Below are positions 44,451 through 49,238 of a DNA stretch of 49,238 nt, one piece after another. Below the pieces are notes generated by a model that was given only the letters and a program-made list of their open reading frames with translations, ran no database searches and had not been told where the DNA came from. The position numbers and the translations under genes are program-made. How positions within the stretch are numbered: position 1 is the first letter of the stretch; each line of letters begins with the position of its first letter. Source of the stretch: Reyranellaceae bacterium (lineage in GTDB: Bacteria; Pseudomonadota; Alphaproteobacteria; Reyranellales; Reyranellaceae); contig JALHMM010000013.1 of NCBI GenBank assembly GCA_022844045.1, positions 1 to 49,238 on the forward strand. Reading direction: 5' to 3'.

Positions 44451-45851
44451 ATGGATTTTGTCGCCTTCATTACCAACAACATCCTCACGTTCATCGTCAT
44501 CATGACCGTGCTCGTGTTCGTCCACGAGTGGGGGCACTACTGGATCGGCGTGCGCAACGGCATCAAGGCCGAGGTGTTCTCCGTCGGCTTCGGCCGCGAG
44601 CTCTGGGGCTGGACCAGTCCGAAGACCGGTACGCGTTGGAAGATCTCGATCCTGCCGCTGGGCGGCTACGTGAAGTTCCTGGGCGACAGCAATCCTACCG
44701 GGGCTGGCGCGGTCGATGACCGTCTCACCGAGGAAGAGCGCAAACGCGCTTTCCACAATCAGCCGCTGATCGTGCGCGCCGCCGTGGTCGCGGCCGGCCC
44801 GATCGCCAACCTGCTGCTGGCCATCGTGCTGATGTTCGTCCTGCTGATGACCTACGGCCGGCCCTTCACGCCGCCGCAGATCGTCGTGCCGGCGGGCAGC
44901 GGCCCGGCCGCCGCCGCTGGCCTGCAATCCGGCGACGTCGTCACCGAGATCGCCGGTCGCAGCGTCGACAGCTTCGAGGACATCATCGGCGTGGCGCAGC
45001 TCTATCCCGGTGTGCCGATCACCATCGTCTTCACGCGCGATGGCAAGAGCTATCACCGGTCGATCACGCCGGCGCCGCGTCTTCTGGTCGACCGCTTCAA
45101 GAACGAACATCGCATGGGCGATATCGGGGTCGACAGCGTGCAGGCGTTGCCGGTGGTCGGGCGAGTCTTTCCCGGCAGCGCTGCCGAGCAGGGCGGCCTG
45201 CATAGCGGCGACCGTATCCTTGAGGTCGAAGGCACGCGCATCGAATACTTCATGGATATTCCGCAGATCATCCGCCAGCGCGCTGGCAAGCCTACGAAAT
45301 TACGCGTGCAGCGTGGTGGCGAGACGATCGAGCTGACGGTAGTGCCTGTGGCGGAACAGATCCGCCAGCCAGATGGCACGGCGCGCGTCGAGGGCCGACT
45401 CGGATTCTCCAGTCCGCTCGCCTCGCAGGTCAAGCGCTTCGGGCCACTGGAGGCCGCCGGCCAGTCTGTGGTCGAGGTCTGGCACATGTCGGGCACGATC
45501 TACACGGTCCTCAAGCAGATAATCCTGGGCTTGCGCCCGGCCAACGAGATCGGCGGCCCGATCCGCATCGCCAAGACGGCGGGCGAGGTGTCGCAGATCG
45601 GCTGGGGCGCCATCCTCTACTTTGTCATCGGCCTGTCGGTGACGCTCGGCGTGTTCAACCTGCTGCCGGTGCCGATGCTGGACGGTGGCCATCTGCTGTT
45701 CTACGCCATCGAGTGGGTGCGCGGTCGGCCGCTCAGCGAGCGTACCCAGGAGATCGGCTTCAGGATCGGGCTGGCAGCGATGGGCGGCCTGATGGTATTC
45801 GCCACCTACAACGACATCGTGCTGATCGTCACGCGCCTGCTGACCCTCTAA
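44451..45851 (+). CDS. rseP: site-2 protease RseP
   Basis: Intramembrane zinc metalloprotease that cleaves anti-sigma factors and signal-peptide remnants. The 466-residue protein has the first-helix zinc motif VFVHEWGHYW (His25, Glu26, His29), two PDZ domains in the periplasm (about residues 140-310; SGDVVTEIAGRSVDSFED and SGDRILEVEGTRIEYFMD), and the LLPVPMLDGGHLLFYAIEWV motif with the third zinc ligand. It is longer than many alphaproteobacterial homologues (about 370-380 residues) and has the two-PDZ layout of E. coli RseP. It sits 94 bp upstream of bamA. Confidence 0.95.
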   Translation: MDFVAFITNNILTFIVIMTVLVFVHEWGHYWIGVRNGIKAEVFSVGFGRELWGWTSPKTGTRWKISILPLGGYVKFLGDSNPTGAGAVDDRLTEEERKRAFHNQPLIVRAAVVAAGPIANLLLAIVLMFVLLMTYGRPFTPPQIVVPAGSGPAAAAGLQSGDVVTEIAGRSVDSFEDIIGVAQLYPGVPITIVFTRDGKSYHRSITPAPRLLVDRFKNEHRMGDIGVDSVQALPVVGRVFPGSAAEQGGLHSGDRILEVEGTRIEYFMDIPQIIRQRAGKPTKLRVQRGGETIELTVVPVAEQIRQPDGTARVEGRLGFSSPLASQVKRFGPLEAAGQSVVEVWHMSGTIYTVLKQIILGLRPANEIGGPIRIAKTAGEVSQIGWGAILYFVIGLSVTLGVFNLLPVPMLDGGHLLFYAIEWVRGRPLSERTQEIGFRIGLAAMGGLMVFATYNDIVLIVTRLLTL

Positions 45852-45948
45852 GGTCCTGAAATTTCAGGTGTGATGGTCGGCTCCGGCGTGCTCTAAAGAG
45901 GGGCCGCCGCAGGCGTCCGGGCGGGCATAGGGACCAGGGAGTTTCTTG

Positions 45949-48216
45949 TTGATTCGCGTCCTGCGAAGCCTCGTTACCTTGGCGCTCGTGCTGACCGGTT
46001 TCTCGGTGGCACCGGCGCTAGCCCAGCGCGGCCCGATCATCACCCAGGTGCAGATCACCGGCAGCAGCCGCGTCGAGCCCGACACGATCCGCTCCTACGT
46101 ATCGGTGCGCGAGGGTCAGCCTTTCGATCCGGCCGAGGCCGACAAGTCGCTTAAGGCGCTGTTCCAGACCGGCCTGTTCGCCGACGTCACCTTCCAGCGG
46201 GACGGCGGCACGCTGCTCATCAAGGTGGTCGAGAACCCGATCATCAATCGGGTGCAGTTCGAGGGTAACCGGCGCGTCGAGGACGATACGCTGCGCCAGG
46301 AGATCGCGTCGAAGCCGCGCACCGTCTTCACCCGCGCCAAGGTGCAGTCGGACGTCCGCCGGATGCTGGAGGTCTACCGACGAGGCGGTCGTTTCAACGC
46401 GGCGATCGAGCCCAAGATCATCCGGCTCGACCAGAACCGCGTCGACCTGGTGTTCGAGATCTTCGAGGGCAGCATCACGACGATCAGCCGACTGAGCTTC
46501 GTCGGCAACGAGAACTTCAGCGACGGCAGGCTGCGTGAGCAGATTCGCTCGGTCGAGACCGCGTGGTTTCGTTTCTTGACCTCGGATGATCGCTACGATC
46601 CCGATCGCATCAACTTCGACAAGGAGATGCTGCGCAAGTTCTACCTGTCGGAGGGTTACGCCGATTTCCGCGTTGTCTCCTCGGTCGCCGAGCTGACGCC
46701 GAAGAAAGACCATTTCTTCGTCACCTTCACCATCCAGGAGGGCGAGCGCTACAAGTTCGGCAAGCTCGAGGTCAATTCGCGTTTCGAAGGCATCGATGTC
46801 AGCACCCTGAAAGCGATGGTCGCCGCGCGCGAAGGCGACTGGTACAACGCCGACGAGGTCGAGGCCACGGTCAACGCGATCACGGAGGCGGTCGGCACGC
46901 TGGGCTACGCGTTCGTCGACGTGCGCCCCAACATCAAGCGCAACAAGGACACCAAGACGATCGACATCACGTTCGACGTGCAGGAAGGCCCGCGCGTCTA
47001 TGTCGAACGCATCAATATAGCCGGCAACGTCCGTACGCTCGACAAGGTGATCCGCCGCGAGTTCCGCCTCGCCGAGGGCGACGCCTTCAACGCCGCCAAG
47101 CTGCGCCGCTCCCAGCAGCGTCTGCGCGCGCTGGGCTACTTCGAGAAGATCGACGTCACCAACCAGCAGGGCTCGGCCCAGGACAAGACGGTCGTCGACG
47201 TCAACGTCGTCGAGCAGAGCACCGGCGAGATCTCGTTCGGCGCTGGCTATTCGACATCGGCCGGCGTGCTGGGCGACATCACGGTGCGTGAGCGCAATCT
47301 CCTGGGCAAGGGCCAGGATCTGCGCGTGGGCCTGTCACTCGGCACACGCCAGACGCAGATCGACCTGAGCTTCACCGAGCCATACTTCCTCGATCGCAAC
47401 CTGGCGGCCGGCTTCGACGTATTCCGGGTCGGCCGCGACTTGCAGAGCAGCAGCTCGTTCGACCAGAGGACGATCGGCGCGGCTCTGCGAGCGGGCTATG
47501 CGCTGAGCGAACACACGCGCCAGACTTTCAAGTACTCGTTCAAGTACGACGAGATCTTCAACGTCCAGGACAACGCCTCGCCCTTCATCAGGCGGGCAGC
47601 CGGCAAGACCTATACCTCGGAGCTGGGCACGGTCATCACCTGGGATCGCCGTGACGATCGCCAGCTTCCGACGAAGGGATGGATAGTGCGCTGGACGACC
47701 GAGCTCGGCGGCCTGGGCGGCACGGAGCATTTCCTGCGCAATCGCGCCGACGCGGCGATCTACTTCCCGTTGGTCACGGATTTCGTCCTGTCGTTCCAAG
47801 GCTCGGCCGGCGCGGTCTTTGGTATCCGCGACGACGTCAAGATCGCCCAGCGTTTCTTCATCGGCGGCGACACCTTGCGAGGCTTCCAGACCGCCGGCAT
47901 CGGTCCGCGCGACGGCAACGACTCGCTGGGCGGCAAGTATTTCTATACGGCCACCGGCGAGATCAGCTTTCCGCTTGGCCTGCCCAAGGAGCTCAACATC
48001 GTGGGCAAGGGATTCATCGAGGCCGGCAGCCTTTGGGGTACCGACGACGTCGGCCCGTCGATCCGCGATTCCTCATCGGTGCGAGTGGTCGCGGGCGTCG
48101 GCCTGCAATGGATCTCGCCCTTCGGCCCACTGCGGCTCGACTATTCGTTTCCGATCAAGTACCAGCCGTTCGACAACCGGCAGCGTTTCAACTTCAGCTT
48201 CGGCACCCGGTTCTGA
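45949..48216 (+). CDS. bamA: outer membrane protein assembly factor BamA
   Basis: Essential Omp85 protein that inserts beta-barrel proteins into the outer membrane. It has a signal peptide (ends ALAQRGP), five POTRA repeats (about residues 25-430; each ends in a VFEIFEG or VQEGPRVYVERI-type strand) and a C-terminal barrel. The loop-6 motif is GGDTLRGFQ, a variant of (V/I)RGF, and the last residues FNFSFGTRF form the barrel-end signature. No ATG start fits; TTG at 45949 has AGGGAG seven bases upstream, and TTG 45946 is the alternative. fabZ follows without the usual lpxD between. Confidence 0.95.
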   Translation: MIRVLRSLVTLALVLTGFSVAPALAQRGPIITQVQITGSSRVEPDTIRSYVSVREGQPFDPAEADKSLKALFQTGLFADVTFQRDGGTLLIKVVENPIINRVQFEGNRRVEDDTLRQEIASKPRTVFTRAKVQSDVRRMLEVYRRGGRFNAAIEPKIIRLDQNRVDLVFEIFEGSITTISRLSFVGNENFSDGRLREQIRSVETAWFRFLTSDDRYDPDRINFDKEMLRKFYLSEGYADFRVVSSVAELTPKKDHFFVTFTIQEGERYKFGKLEVNSRFEGIDVSTLKAMVAAREGDWYNADEVEATVNAITEAVGTLGYAFVDVRPNIKRNKDTKTIDITFDVQEGPRVYVERINIAGNVRTLDKVIRREFRLAEGDAFNAAKLRRSQQRLRALGYFEKIDVTNQQGSAQDKTVVDVNVVEQSTGEISFGAGYSTSAGVLGDITVRERNLLGKGQDLRVGLSLGTRQTQIDLSFTEPYFLDRNLAAGFDVFRVGRDLQSSSSFDQRTIGAALRAGYALSEHTRQTFKYSFKYDEIFNVQDNASPFIRRAAGKTYTSELGTVITWDRRDDRQLPTKGWIVRWTTELGGLGGTEHFLRNRADAAIYFPLVTDFVLSFQGSAGAVFGIRDDVKIAQRFFIGGDTLRGFQTAGIGPRDGNDSLGGKYFYTATGEISFPLGLPKELNIVGKGFIEAGSLWGTDDVGPSIRDSSSVRVVAGVGLQWISPFGPLRLDYSFPIKYQPFDNRQRFNFSFGTRF

Positions 48217-48247
48217 CCGGGCCGTCCGCGGCGACGCGAGCGATGTG

Positions 48248-48721
48248 ATGACTGCGATAACTCCCGCCGTTCCGACGGTGATCGACGTGCTGGACATCAA
48301 CCGGATCATGAAGATGATCCCGCACCGCTATCCGCTGCTGCTCGTCGACCGCGTCATCGATCTGCGCCTGGGCGAAAGCGCCATCGGCATCAAGAACGTG
48401 TCGATCAACGAACCCTTCTTCCAGGGCCATTTTCCGACGGACCCGGTGATGCCCGGGGTGCTGATCGTCGAATCGATGGCGCAGACCGCGGCGGTGCTGG
48501 TGGTGGCGACGCTCGGCGCGGCGTCGGAAGGCAAGCTGGTTTACTTCCTGTCGATGGACAACGTCCGCTTCCGCAAGCCGGTGACCCCCGGCGATCGCGT
48601 CGAGATCCACGTCAACAAGCTGCAGGCGCGGCAGAGCGTGTGGAAGTTCGAGGGCAAGGCGATCGTCGACGGCAAGGTGGCGGCCGAGGCGACGTTCGCG
48701 GCCATGATCCGCGGCATATAG
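48248..48721 (+). CDS. fabZ: 3-hydroxyacyl-[acyl-carrier-protein] dehydratase FabZ
   Basis: Hot-dog fold dehydratase of type II fatty-acid synthesis (157 residues). The [17 protein letters not shown] terminus and the active-site region [20 protein letters not shown] are diagnostic, with catalytic His61 and Glu75 (VESMAQ). It is typically flanked by lpxD and lpxA. Here bamA precedes it after 31 bp and a glyoxalase gene follows after 19 bp, so the lipid A genes are absent from this locus. I use ATG 48248; the frame upstream overlaps bamA. Confidence 0.96.
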   Translation: MTAITPAVPTVIDVLDINRIMKMIPHRYPLLLVDRVIDLRLGESAIGIKNVSINEPFFQGHFPTDPVMPGVLIVESMAQTAAVLVVATLGAASEGKLVYFLSMDNVRFRKPVTPGDRVEIHVNKLQARQSVWKFEGKAIVDGKVAAEATFAAMIRGI

Positions 48722-48740
48722 GGCGCGCGCAGAGGAGGGC

Positions 48741-49157
48741 ATGACCATGGATGGCGCGAGCGCCGGTACCGGCTACCGCATGCTGCACACGATGATTCGC
48801 GTCGGCGACCTCGACAAGTCGATCGACTTCTACACGCGGCTGCTGGGCATGAAGCTCCTGCGCAAGCGGGACGTGCCGGCTGGCAAGTACACCCTGGCCT
48901 TCGTCGGCTATGGCGAGGAAACCGACAACGCGGTCATCGAGCTGACCTACAACTACGGCAAAGACAAGTATGAGATGGGCACCGCCTTCGGCCATCTCGC
49001 GATCGGCATGCCCGACGTCTACGGGACATGCGAACAACTCGCCAAGGAAGGCGTGAAGATCCCGCGCCCGGCCGGCCCGGTGCAGCACGGCACGACGGTG
49101 ATCGCCTTCGTCGAGGATCCCGACGGCTACAAGATCGAGCTGATCCAGCGGGGTTGA
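48741..49157 (+). CDS. gloA: lactoylglutathione lyase (glyoxalase I)
   Basis: Converts the methylglyoxal-glutathione hemithioacetal to S-lactoylglutathione. The 138-residue protein has all four metal ligands of the E. coli enzyme (His5, Glu56, His74, Glu122) in order: His16 (MLHTMIRV), Glu67 (AVIELTYN), His85 (FGHLAIG) and Glu133 (GYKIELIQ). It also has the [20 protein letters not shown] helix. A strong GAGGAGG ribosome binding site precedes ATG 48741. It has replaced lpxA as the gene after fabZ. It is likely the last complete gene of the run in this window. Confidence 0.95.
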   Translation: MTMDGASAGTGYRMLHTMIRVGDLDKSIDFYTRLLGMKLLRKRDVPAGKYTLAFVGYGEETDNAVIELTYNYGKDKYEMGTAFGHLAIGMPDVYGTCEQLAKEGVKIPRPAGPVQHGTTVIAFVEDPDGYKIELIQRG

Positions 49158-49238
49158 GCCTTGCTGCAGTCCGGAGCGCGGCGAAACACCTCGCGGTCGA
49201 ATATCCAAAGAGAAGCGGGGGGGGGGGGGGTCGGGGCC
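49158..49238. other. window end with a 14-base G homopolymer
   Basis: After the gloA stop there are 81 bases with no gene. Positions 49217-49230 are 14 consecutive G residues. This is unlike any other place in the window and may be a sequencing or assembly artefact at a contig end. Confidence 0.6.

Overview
The window looks like one contig from a high-G+C alphaproteobacterium (Rhodospirillales/Reyranella-like by gene order and protein style; this is inference, as no rRNA gene is present). The backbone is two conserved alphaproteobacterial housekeeping runs. No tRNA, rRNA, CRISPR array or intact insertion sequence was found.

Left run, 49-23106: the end of the complex I operon (nuoJ-K-L-M-N), then birA, coaX, RNase J, a DUF1467 membrane protein, an AzgA-type purine permease on the other strand, proS, two tandem LolC/LolE-type permeases, lolD and dnaE. 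Many junctions overlap by a few bases, which points to long co-transcribed units. Right run, 38639-49157: rpsB, tsf, pyrH, frr, uppS, cdsA, dxr, rseP, bamA, fabZ and a glyoxalase I. It covers translation, nucleotide supply, isoprenoid and phospholipid precursors and outer-membrane assembly. lpxD and lpxA, which normally flank fabZ here, are absent.

The middle (16385-19653 and 23107-38640) is accessory. It holds a LuxR-type regulator with a hypothetical protein carrying a His/Cys pattern like caspase-fold peptidases, a uracil-DNA glycosylase homologue, a universal stress protein with an FNR/FixK-like box upstream, an excisionase-like HTH protein, a DUF72 protein, a small secreted protein, an A+T-rich PD-(D/E)XK nuclease gene and a GMC oxidoreductase. 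It ends with a stress or detoxification locus on both strands: ABM-domain protein, two YcaC-type isochorismatase hydrolases, a large winged-helix ATPase regulator, AraC, Dps, a chloroperoxidase-type hydrolase and a GFA zinc protein.

The most unusual pattern is that several accessory blocks are bounded by partial second copies of a neighbouring core gene. A diverged lolD 3' end lies at 18821-18880, an 18-bp copy of the DUF72 gene start at 23172-23189, and a diverged DUF72 3' end at 30073-30132. Intergenic spaces also carry at least four families of palindromic repeats, a degenerate IS5-type transposase fragment and remnant-like tandem repeats.
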